Assembly: GCF_014202995.1 (NCBI RefSeq)
Contig: NZ_JACHIA010000020.1
Span: 1 to 64,000, forward strand
From: Longimicrobium terrae
GTDB taxonomy: Bacteria; Gemmatimonadota; Gemmatimonadetes; Longimicrobiales; Longimicrobiaceae
Reading direction: 5' to 3'
DNA length: 64,000 nucleotides
Positions 55,012-62,652 of the stretch are shown piece by piece (the stretch's first letter is position 1; the number at the start of each line of letters is the position of its first letter). Below the pieces are notes generated by a model that did no database searches, was not told where the DNA came from, and was given only the letters and a program-made list of their open reading frames with translations. Made by a program: the position numbers and the translations under genes.

Positions 55012-56658
55012 TTACCGGCCGCGGGCGGCGGTCACGGGCTGGGCCTGCTGCACGGCCCGCAGCAGCGCGGCCTGGTTGGGCGCCGCGCGCAGGAGGCGAA
55101 TGGCCTCCTGCAGCACCCGGTCCGTGGCGTCGTCGCGCACCGCGGCCACCGACGGGCCGAACTTGCTGCGCGCGATCTCGCCCGTAAGCTGCGCGTCGGT
55201 AAAGCGCTGGGCGCCCTGGAACGTTTCCCAGGTCATCGTCACCCCGGCCGCCTGCAGCCGGTCGTAGAACGCGCGCCGCATCTCCGGCGTCACCGCGAAG
55301 TCCTGCCGCAGTTCCGGGTGCGCCCGCTCGTACGCCACCGAGTAGCCGAACAGCGCGTCCTGGTACTTGGCCGCGTTGCGCGACGCGATGCGGATGAACT
55401 CCTTTTCCGCCGCGTTCGCGGTGTCCTGCCGCACCACCATGTCCGGCACGATGCCGCCGCCGCCGTACACGGTGCGGCCGCTGTCCGTGCGGTACGGCAC
55501 GCGGCGCGTGCTGTCGGTGGTCACCGGGTTGCCATCCGCGCCCACCGCGGCGCTGTCCGTATCCGCGGCTTCGTCATCCTCCGCCTGCGCGGAGTGGTCG
55601 CGCTGAATGCTGCGCCCGGCCGGGGTGTACCACTTGGCCGTCGTCATCTTCAGGAAGTTGCCGCCCGAGAGCGGAAACAGCGACTGCACCGAGCCCTTGC
55701 CATACGAGGTGGTGCCCAGCACCACTGCGCGGTCGTGGTCCTGCAGCGCGCCGGCCACGATCTCCGCGGCGCTGGCGCTGTACGCGTCCACCAGCACCGC
55801 CACCGTCAGCCCGTCATACGACTCTTCCGTGCGGGCGCGGAACGTCTCGCTTTCGCGCGGGTCGCGGGCGCGGGTTTCCACCACCGGCTGGTTGGGCTTC
55901 AGGAACAGGTCGGCCACGCCGATGCCCTGGTCCAGCAGCCCGCCCGGGTTGCCGCGCAGGTCCAGCACCAGCGAGCGCATTCCCTCGCCGCGCAGCTTCT
56001 CGATCGCGCCGCGCAGTTCCTCGGTGCTCGTTTCGCTGAACATCACCAGGCTGGCGTAGCCGATGCCCGGCGACAGCATGTACGCGTACGGAACGGAGCG
56101 CACGTGAATCTGCTCGCGCGTCAGCGTAAAGCTGATGGGCTGGTCCACCCCCACCCGCTGCATGCGGATGGTGACTGGGGTCCCGCGCGGACCGCGCAGT
56201 TCCTTTACGGCCTGGTCGTCCGTCCACCCCTGGGCGCTCTTGCCGCCGATCTCCACGAACCGGTCGCCCACGCGCACTCCGGCGCGCTCCGCCGGCGTCT
56301 CCGGCAGCACGCCCACGGCCGTCACCCAGCCGTCGCGGGAGGAGATCTGAATGCCCAGGCCGCCGTACTCGCCGCTGGTCTGCAGGTGCAGCTGCGCGTA
56401 CTCGTCCGCGGACATGAACGTCGTGTGCGGATCGCCCAGCTCCTGCAGCAGCCCCTTGATGGCCTTGTCGTACAGGTCCGCCGAGGACTGCGGCTCCACG
56501 TAGCGGTTTTCGACGTAGTTCATCACCTCGTCAAAGAGCCGCGCCTGGGCAAACACCGACTGGTCGCTCTGCACGCCGTGCTGCAGCAGCCAGCCGCCCG
56601 AAACCAGGGCGACGCCTGCCACCAGCGCGGGTGCGACGACGGTACGCTTCAGCTTCAT
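55012..56658 (-). CDS. C-terminal processing peptidase, S41 family
   Basis: 548 residues from ATG at 56658. N-terminal hydrophobic anchor (about 8-25), PDZ domain near 95-165 (GGLGIQISSRDGWVTAVGVLPETPAERAG), and catalytic S41 region with Ser in YSASAAEIVAGAL and Lys in TTSYGKGSVQSL. A C-terminal extension of about 150 residues has no recognised motif. Acts in the periplasm on protein C-termini. Upstream is a repeat-flanked gap. Confidence 0.93.
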   Translation of the reverse strand: MKLKRTVVAPALVAGVALVSGGWLLQHGVQSDQSVFAQARLFDEVMNYVENRYVEPQSSADLYDKAIKGLLQELGDPHTTFMSADEYAQLHLQTSGEYGGLGIQISSRDGWVTAVGVLPETPAERAGVRVGDRFVEIGGKSAQGWTDDQAVKELRGPRGTPVTIRMQRVGVDQPISFTLTREQIHVRSVPYAYMLSPGIGYASLVMFSETSTEELRGAIEKLRGEGMRSLVLDLRGNPGGLLDQGIGVADLFLKPNQPVVETRARDPRESETFRARTEESYDGLTVAVLVDAYSASAAEIVAGALQDHDRAVVLGTTSYGKGSVQSLFPLSGGNFLKMTTAKWYTPAGRSIQRDHSAQAEDDEAADTDSAAVGADGNPVTTDSTRRVPYRTDSGRTVYGGGGIVPDMVVRQDTANAAEKEFIRIASRNAAKYQDALFGYSVAYERAHPELRQDFAVTPEMRRAFYDRLQAAGVTMTWETFQGAQRFTDAQLTGEIARSKFGPSVAAVRDDATDRVLQEAIRLLRAAPNQAALLRAVQQAQPVTAARGR

Positions 56659-56799
56659 CAAACCCCCGAGTCCTGCCTGAGGTCAAAATCCCTTGCGGGA
56701 GGGCGCGCACCGGAATCCGGCCGCGCATGGCTGACACCTGATAACCTGCCCCGCGGGAAAGGTTTCGGTCCGCGGGCACGCATGTTCCCGGCCAGAGGG

Positions 56800-56839
56800 G
56801 AAGTGCGTGAGTGCTGGGTGCGTGGAGTGCGTGAGTGCG
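56800..56839 (+). repeat. Dispersed GTGCGTGAGTGCG-type repeat, copy d
   Basis: GAAGTGCGTGAGTGCTGG then GTGCGTGGAGTGCGTGAGTGC on the plus strand. It forms an inverted pair with copy e at 56921-56959, bracketing a 287-bp gap. Confidence 0.85.
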
Positions 56840-56920
56840 AGCGATGGCGCGGGACCGTGCCGCAGTGCGTCAGGCGGATCCCGCCGAAGCGGGCCGATGC
56901 CGTCCGCCACACCGATGCCC

Positions 56921-56959
56921 CGCACTCACGCACTAACGCACCCCGCACTCACGCACTTT
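56921..56959 (-). repeat. Dispersed GTGCGTGAGTGCG-type repeat, copy e; supplies a stop codon
   Basis: On the minus strand GAAAGTGCGTGAGTGCGG then GGTGCGTTAGTGCGTGAGTGC. The first TGA is the stop of the histidine kinase gene, whose last codons (Lys-Glu-Ser-Ala) lie in or next to the repeat. Confidence 0.85.
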
Positions 56960-58091
56960 CTTTCGCTCGTTCCGGCAGCACGAAGTGGAACCTCGCGCCC
57001 GCGCCGGGGCGGCTCTGCACCCAGATGCGGCCGCCGTGCGCTTCCACCGCCAGCTTGCAGAAGGTGAGCCCCAGCCCCGATCCCGCCACGGAGGACGGCG
57101 CGGCGGAATCGGCCTCCGCCGCCTGCCCGTACTTGCGAAAGATCAGTTCCTGGTCCGTTTCGGCGATGCCGGGGCCGCTGTCCGCCACCGTCACCTGCAC
57201 GCCTTCCGGGTCCTGGGAGCGGACGGCGGAGATGCGCACCTGCACCCCCGGGCCGCCGTGCCTCAGCGCGTTGCCCACCAGGTTGGCCACCACGCGGCGG
57301 ACCATTCCCTCGTCCGCGCGCATCGCCACGCCGGCAGGCGCGTCCACGGTGATGCGGGCGCGGTCGCGCTCGGCGCGCACCTGCCATCCCGCCGCCACCT
57401 CGCGCAGCAGCCGCGCCGCGTCCACATGGCGCACCTGCGGCAGCACGCCGGGATCGTCCAGCCGCGCCACGTCCAGCAGGTTGTCCACCAGCCGCAGCAG
57501 GTCCGTGCCCTGGTCGCGCGCGTCGTCCAGCAGGCGGCGCTGGGGCTCGGTCAGCGGGCCGGCATCGCCGTCCACCACCATCTCCAGCCCCGCCATGATC
57601 CCGGTGAGCGGCCCCTTGAGGTCGTGCACCACCATGCGGGCCAGGTCGTCCTTGAGCGCCTCCACCTGGCGCAGGCGGCGGTAGGATTCCGCAAGCTCGT
57701 CCTGCGCCGCCTTCAGCCGCAGGAGCGCGCGGATGCGCGCCACCAGCACGGGGCGGCTGAACGGCTTGGTGAGGAAGTCGTCGCCCCCCGCGTCGATCCC
57801 GCGGACGCGGTCGTCCGCGGCGGAGAGAGCGGTGATAAACACGACGGGGATGCCGGCCGTCTCGGGGTCCGCCTTGAGCGCGCGGCACACCTCGAAGCCG
57901 TTCATCCCCGGCATCATCACGTCCAGCAGAACCAGGTCCGGCCGCCGTTCGCGGACGGCGGCCAGCGCCGCCGTCCCGCTTCCGGCGCCCAGCGTGCGGT
58001 AGTCCAGCGCTTCCAGCAGGTCGCGCAGGACTTCCACGTTCGCCGGTTCGTCGTCGACGACCAGCAGCAGCGGCGCGGCCGCCGTGCTCAC
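56949..58091 (-). CDS. REC-histidine kinase (response regulator receiver fused to kinase)
   Basis: 380 residues from GTG at 58091, overlapping the barrel-protein stop as GTGA. An N-terminal receiver domain (about 8-125; VVDDEP, Asp in LVLLDVMMPG, Lys in LTKPF) is followed by a HisKA domain with MVVHDLKGPLTG and a HATPase domain with N box LVGNALRHGG and G boxes DSGPGI and GSGLGL. No membrane segment: a cytoplasmic kinase that receives a signal from a phosphodonor. Operon with an outer-membrane protein and a lipoprotein. Confidence 0.93.
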   Translation of the reverse strand: MSTAAAPLLLVVDDEPANVEVLRDLLEALDYRTLGAGSGTAALAAVRERRPDLVLLDVMMPGMNGFEVCRALKADPETAGIPVVFITALSAADDRVRGIDAGGDDFLTKPFSRPVLVARIRALLRLKAAQDELAESYRRLRQVEALKDDLARMVVHDLKGPLTGIMAGLEMVVDGDAGPLTEPQRRLLDDARDQGTDLLRLVDNLLDVARLDDPGVLPQVRHVDAARLLREVAAGWQVRAERDRARITVDAPAGVAMRADEGMVRRVVANLVGNALRHGGPGVQVRISAVRSQDPEGVQVTVADSGPGIAETDQELIFRKYGQAAEADSAAPSSVAGSGLGLTFCKLAVEAHGGRIWVQSRPGAGARFHFVLPERAKESA

Positions 58092-59254
58092 CGACCCAGC
58101 AGCGACAGCGAAAAGGCCACGCGCCAGAACGACTCGTCCAGCCCGATCGAGTCTCCCCCGCGCATTCCCCGCTCGCCCGACACGTTCACCGTCGCCGCAC
58201 CGCCGCCAATCACCACGCCCATCCCCGCGGTGATCGCGCGCTCGTCGGCGAACTCGCCGCTGGTGTAGCGGAAGGGAAGCTGCGTCCAGCGCCCGCCCAG
58301 CCGCAGCGGAAGCGGCCGGTTCAGAAAGCGCAGCCCGCTGAACTCGATGCCGCCGCCCGCCTGCACCACGTCGCGCGTCTGGTCCGCCGTGGCGAAGTCG
58401 TCGCCCGCCGCGGACCATCCGGACCAGCGCACCGAAGCCGCCAGACGCGTGGTCTGCGAGATCTGCGCGCTGCCGCCGCCGTCAAAGGTGAGCGGAAGCG
58501 CGTAGCCGCGCTGCGAAACCACCGAGTCCTTGGGCTCCGCCGTCAGGTCGCCCCCGCCGGTGACCGCGGCGGAAAGGGTGAACGCCGGGGCGTTGTAGCG
58601 CGCCCCCGCCGTGAACCCGATCCCCTGCCACTCGTAGTCCGTCCCGGTCGCGCTGGGAAACAGCACCCCCACCGCGTCGGGAAAGTTGCGCGTCACGCTG
58701 TCGCGCACCGCGCCGGTGTACAGGTCCACGCCCACGCCCACGTCCAGCCGCGGCCGCACGTGGTACGCCAGCCCCGCGCGAAAGCGCGAAAGGGCGCCGC
58801 GGGACAGGTACGTGTCCTCGGCGAAGCGGTTGGCGCCGGCCAGAAACACGCTGTCGCTGCGGGTGGCGGCCCAGTTCTGGTCCAGCACCGCGCCGTACCC
58901 CACCGTCACCACCGCCCGCGATCCGGCGGGAAAGGCGGCCTGGATGGAGGGAAAGCGCGTGGTGTTGAAGTCCAGGCTTTCCGCCTCACCCTCGGTGGAC
59001 GCGTTCAGCACGTCCGTCTGCAGGGTGATGGAAAGGCCGGCGGCCGGCATTCCGGCGGCCTCGGCCACGTTGATCATCGACAGCGCCGGGTCCGGCAGCC
59101 CCAGCCCCGTGTACCCCAGGGCGCGGGCGCGGGCGTCGATGGGGTCCATCAGGTATCCCAGCCCGGCGGAAGAAAGCAGCGACTGCGCACTCGCGGGCGC
59201 GGCGGAAAGCGCGGCGGCCAGCACGGCCGCGCCCCCCCGGAAAAAGCGGCTCAT
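58088..59254 (-). CDS. Predicted outer-membrane beta-barrel protein
   Basis: 388 residues from ATG at 59254. Signal peptide to about residue 23 (ALSAAPASAQ), then alternating hydrophobic/polar strands with the pattern of PorV/FadL-like or conserved PorQ-like barrels, ending in aromatic/Leu-rich FWRVAFSLSLLGR. No certain family. Coupled to the lipoprotein gene upstream (ATGA) and the REC-kinase gene downstream (GTGA). Confidence 0.75.
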   Translation of the reverse strand: MSRFFRGGAAVLAAALSAAPASAQSLLSSAGLGYLMDPIDARARALGYTGLGLPDPALSMINVAEAAGMPAAGLSITLQTDVLNASTEGEAESLDFNTTRFPSIQAAFPAGSRAVVTVGYGAVLDQNWAATRSDSVFLAGANRFAEDTYLSRGALSRFRAGLAYHVRPRLDVGVGVDLYTGAVRDSVTRNFPDAVGVLFPSATGTDYEWQGIGFTAGARYNAPAFTLSAAVTGGGDLTAEPKDSVVSQRGYALPLTFDGGGSAQISQTTRLAASVRWSGWSAAGDDFATADQTRDVVQAGGGIEFSGLRFLNRPLPLRLGGRWTQLPFRYTSGEFADERAITAGMGVVIGGGAATVNVSGERGMRGGDSIGLDESFWRVAFSLSLLGR

Positions 59255-60510
59255 GGAAGCACTCGGCGGGCAGGAAGCGTGTACACGACGCGCAGCATCG
59301 GGTCGGCCCGGAAGAAGCCCACCCCGAAGGTGGCGGGCGAGTTTCCGGCGCCCTCGGCCACCAGCGCAAAGGTGATGGGCAGATCGGGGTTGCGCGAACT
59401 GGCGAAGGTGAGGGTGGTGAACGACACCACGGCCAGCGAATCGCCGCCGCGGAAGCGCTCCGCCCCCTGCTCACTCACCACCGCGCCCAGCGGCGCGAAG
59501 CGGCCCAGTTCCGGCTCGCTCACGCGGCGCATGGAATACGTCACGAAGCCCAGCGGGGCGAATCCGTTGGGCACGGAAACGGGGCGCAGCAGCAGCGCCA
59601 CGCTGTTCAGCTCCACCTGCGACAGCGGCACCGTTCCGCAGCTTCCTGAGGCGCACGCGGGCACCTGCTGGCGCGGGTTCAGCTCCACCAGCGTGCGGGC
59701 AGACGCGATGCCGCCGATGGCGATGGTGCCCTGCGGCGCGGCGGGCTGCCCGGGGGTAAAGATCCCCGCCTTGGGCGCGGAATTCACCGTGGTGACGATG
59801 GTGGTGTCGGCGTTGGCCGCGCTGTCCGGCTTCACCGAGGCGCGCAGCAGCAGGCTGATGAGGCGCACGCGCACCCCCGCCTCCTGCGCGGTGATGATGA
59901 CGCCCGGCGACAGCGAATCGGACAGTGCCCTCACCGCGTCGGGCGACAGCGTAAAGACGAGCGAGTCGGCGCCGCCCGGCGTGCGGACGGCCTGCGCCAG
60001 CAGCGTTCCGCGCGTGCCGCCGGCCTGCGTCCACGGCGTGCGCACGCCCGACGTGTCGGCCGCGTTCTCCCACGTGGTGGAGCCCGGGTCCCACGACTGC
60101 GTGGCCGCGTACACCGACAGCGTCAGCCGGCCGGTGGTGGAGGCCAGCGTGTCGATGCGCGCCACCAGGCTGCTGGGGCGGTAGCTGAACGTGGTGTCGG
60201 TCCGCGTTCCCCCCGCGGCGCGGTACGTCACGTTGGTGGGAAAGCCGCGGAAGCGGGTCAGGGCGTGCGCGTACAGCCCCTCGTAGTTTTCGGCCACTTC
60301 CACGAACGGCGCGTCCGACGCGTCGGTGTAGCCATCATACGAGCCCAGCACCCGCAGGAACTGCGAGGCCGGAATGAGCACCTCGCGCGTCACCGGCGTG
60401 GTGCCCGGAGGGAACTGGTCGTCGCCCGAAAGCGTGGGCGTGTCGTCGGAACAGGCCGCCGCCGCGGCGAACGCGGCGAACAGGCCGGACAGCAGAATAC
60501 GGCGTTGCAT
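59251..60510 (-). CDS. Large predicted lipoprotein of unknown function
   Basis: 419 residues from ATG at 60510. Signal peptide QRRILLSGLFAAFAAAAAC with a lipobox-like AAAC, then an Asp/Thr spacer and a long beta-rich region with repeated SLVARIDTLASTTGRLTLSVYAATQ-type strands. The domain resembles the DUF4270-like or DNRLRE-type folds of surface proteins in overall pattern only; I cannot assign it. First gene of the lipoprotein-barrel-kinase operon. Confidence 0.7.
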   Translation of the reverse strand: MQRRILLSGLFAAFAAAAACSDDTPTLSGDDQFPPGTTPVTREVLIPASQFLRVLGSYDGYTDASDAPFVEVAENYEGLYAHALTRFRGFPTNVTYRAAGGTRTDTTFSYRPSSLVARIDTLASTTGRLTLSVYAATQSWDPGSTTWENAADTSGVRTPWTQAGGTRGTLLAQAVRTPGGADSLVFTLSPDAVRALSDSLSPGVIITAQEAGVRVRLISLLLRASVKPDSAANADTTIVTTVNSAPKAGIFTPGQPAAPQGTIAIGGIASARTLVELNPRQQVPACASGSCGTVPLSQVELNSVALLLRPVSVPNGFAPLGFVTYSMRRVSEPELGRFAPLGAVVSEQGAERFRGGDSLAVVSFTTLTFASSRNPDLPITFALVAEGAGNSPATFGVGFFRADPMLRVVYTLPARRVLP

Positions 60511-60627
60511 CCGTCTCAGGGGGTCATGCGTTTGGGCGCGGAGGCCCTCAAAAGCGCGGCGGCCGCGGGCCGATGAAGCCGGCCCAGGCCGCCGACGCGC
60601 CGTTCCAGAATGCGTGTGCTACGCGAA

Positions 60628-61788
60628 TCAGGGGTTTCGCGTTCCGTCCGGGGGCAGGTACACCCGGGGAAGCCGGGTCCCCAGCCCCGTCAGGACTTCG
60701 TAGGCGATGGTCCCCACCCGGGAGGCCACCTCGTCCACCTTGATCGTCTCGCCGCCGTCCCGGCCGATCAGCGTGGCCACCTCGCCCGCCTCCACCGCTT
60801 CCGGCAGGTCGGTGAGGTCCACCACCGTCACGTCCATGGAGATGCGGCCGATCATGGGCACCCGGCGGCCCCGCACCAGCGCCTCGCCGCCCGCGGGCGA
60901 CAGTCCCCGCGGCAGCCCGTCGCCGTAGCCGATGGCCAGCGTGCCCCACCGCTCGCGGCGGCGCGCCGTGTAGGTGGCGCCGTATCCGCACGTCGTCCCC
61001 GGCTCCACCTCGCGCACCAGCGCGATCCGCGCCCGCAGCGAGGCGACCGCCTCCGGCACCGCACCGGGACCCGCGGATCCGCCGTACAGAAAGATCCCCG
61101 GGCGTACGACGTCGCCGCCAAAACCGGCCCGCCGCACCGCCGCCGCGCTGTTGGCGCTGTGGACCACCCGCCGCGCGGGGCCGGGGGGAAGCTCGCCGAG
61201 CGCGCGCAGAAACAGGCGCTGCTGCTCGTCCGTAGGCTCCGGCGCGGGCTCGTCCGCGGAGTGGAAGTGCGTGAAACACCCCTCCCACTCCAAAAGGTCC
61301 GCCGCCGCGCGGGCCACCCGGGGGCCCCACTCGGCGGCGTCCGCCGCGGCAAAGCCGGCGCGGCCCATCCCCGTATCGATCTCCGTGTGGAACGCCAGCA
61401 GCCGTCCCGCGCCGCGCGCCGCGTCCGCCCAGCGCTGCACCGCGCCGAGGTCCGAAAGGGCCAGGGTAAGCCCGGCGCGCGCGGCGCGATCGAACTCGCC
61501 CGGAGGCGCGGGGCTGAAGACGACGACGCGGCCCTCCCATCCCAGGCGGCGCAGTTCCTCGCCTTCCGCGACGGCGGCGACGCCGATGGCCCACAGTTCG
61601 TCGGAGGACGTCTCGCGGCGCACCATCTCCAGGACGGGGCCCATCCCCAGCCCGTAGGCGTTGGCCTTGAGCATGGGCACCAGCGCCGAAGCTCCGGCCG
61701 CGTCGCGGACGCGCCGGAGGTTTCGGCGCAGGGCGCCTTCGTCCACCTCTACCCAGGCCCGGGAAACCCCGGTTGACGGATCAGACAC
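60628..61788 (-). CDS. alr: Alanine racemase
   Basis: 386 residues from GTG at 61788. PLP Lys in VPMLKANAYGLG, the second catalytic Tyr in CGYGATYTARRR, and GRISMDVTVVDLTDLP near the C-terminus. Converts L- to D-alanine for peptidoglycan. Its start lies only a few nt from the predicted transcription start, so it may be leaderless. Divergent from mazG. Confidence 0.95.
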   Translation of the reverse strand: MSDPSTGVSRAWVEVDEGALRRNLRRVRDAAGASALVPMLKANAYGLGMGPVLEMVRRETSSDELWAIGVAAVAEGEELRRLGWEGRVVVFSPAPPGEFDRAARAGLTLALSDLGAVQRWADAARGAGRLLAFHTEIDTGMGRAGFAAADAAEWGPRVARAAADLLEWEGCFTHFHSADEPAPEPTDEQQRLFLRALGELPPGPARRVVHSANSAAAVRRAGFGGDVVRPGIFLYGGSAGPGAVPEAVASLRARIALVREVEPGTTCGYGATYTARRRERWGTLAIGYGDGLPRGLSPAGGEALVRGRRVPMIGRISMDVTVVDLTDLPEAVEAGEVATLIGRDGGETIKVDEVASRVGTIAYEVLTGLGTRLPRVYLPPDGTRNP

Positions 61789-61802
61789 AAGCCGCGTATT
61801 CT
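61773..61802 (+). promoter_or_regulatory. Promoter of mazG, overlapping the alr promoter
   Basis: TTGACG at 61773-61778 and TATTCT at 61797-61802, 18 nt apart. The transcript would start near 61809, only about 3 nt before the GTG at 61812. Confidence 0.75.
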
Positions 61803-61826
61803 AGGCCCATCGTGAGTGCATCGCAA
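61798..61826 (-). promoter_or_regulatory. Promoter of alr, sharing its -10 with mazG
   Basis: On the minus strand TTGCGA (61826-61821) and TAGAAT (61803-61798) are 17 nt apart. The -10 element overlaps the mazG -10 almost base for base. The transcript would start near 61791, about 3 nt before the alr GTG at 61788. Confidence 0.7.
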
Positions 61827-62615
61827 GCTGAAAACCCCGCTCCCCGGGATGAAACCGGGGTCCTGGACCGCGCCCTGGCGCTGGTTCAGTTTCTGCGCGC
61901 CCACTGCCCGTGGGACGCAGCCCAGACCCCCGCGTCGCTCACCCGCTACCTTCTGGAGGAAGCACACGAGGTGGCGGGCGCCATCGCCGGCGGCGACGCC
62001 CATGCGCTGGAAGGCGAACTGGGCGACCTGCTGCTGAACGTGGCGTTCCAGGTGGTGATCGGCGAGGAAACGGGCGCGTTCGACCGCGAAAGTGTGGTCG
62101 CGGGGCTGGAGCAAAAGATGCGCCGCCGCCATCCCCACCTGTACGGTCTGGGGCCCGAGGAACCGTGGGCCGCCATCAAGGCCCGCGAGCGCGCGGATCA
62201 GCCGGCGACGGGCATTCTGGACGACGTTCCCGGCGGGCTGGATCCCCTCCTGCGCGCTTTTCGCGTACAGGAGCGCGTGGCCCGCGTGGGCTTTGACTGG
62301 CCCGATCCCACCGGTGCGCTGGACAAGGTGGCGGAGGAAACGGACGAGGTGCGCCGCGAACTGGCGGAGGGAGACGCCGACCGGCTGGAGGACGAGCTGG
62401 GCGACCTGCTCTTTGCCGCCGTCAACGTCGTCCGGCTGGCGGGCGCCCACCCCAGCGCCGCGCTGGCCCGCGCCAACGCCAAGTTCGAGCGCCGCTTCCG
62501 CGCCCTGGAAGGCGTGGCCCGCGAGCGCGGAGTGGTGATGGAAGGCGCTTCTCTGGAAGAACTGGACGTACTGTGGGACGAAGTCAAGCGCCGCGAGCGC
62601 GAGGGGACGGCGTGA
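61812..62615 (+). CDS. mazG: Nucleoside triphosphate pyrophosphohydrolase MazG
   Basis: 267 residues from GTG at 61812, chosen because the promoter places the transcript start just before it. Two MazG repeats, each with the EExxE(D)-type motif: SLTRYLLEEAHEVAGAI ... ELGDLLLNV near the N-terminus and KVAEETDEVRRELAEG ... ELGDLLFAAVNV in the second half. Hydrolyses NTPs to NMP and pyrophosphate, including ppGpp-related and aberrant nucleotides in E. coli. Confidence 0.93.
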   Translation: MSASQAENPAPRDETGVLDRALALVQFLRAHCPWDAAQTPASLTRYLLEEAHEVAGAIAGGDAHALEGELGDLLLNVAFQVVIGEETGAFDRESVVAGLEQKMRRRHPHLYGLGPEEPWAAIKARERADQPATGILDDVPGGLDPLLRAFRVQERVARVGFDWPDPTGALDKVAEETDEVRRELAEGDADRLEDELGDLLFAAVNVVRLAGAHPSAALARANAKFERRFRALEGVARERGVVMEGASLEELDVLWDEVKRREREGTA

Positions 62616-62652
62616 ACCGCGCCGTCTTCCGCGCCTCCCTTCACGAAACGCC

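Noticed and set aside
54409-57684. A 1091-codon plus-strand frame over the protease and kinase genes
   Set aside because: Covers two clear minus-strand genes and has no family feature; a stop-free frame is expected at this GC content.
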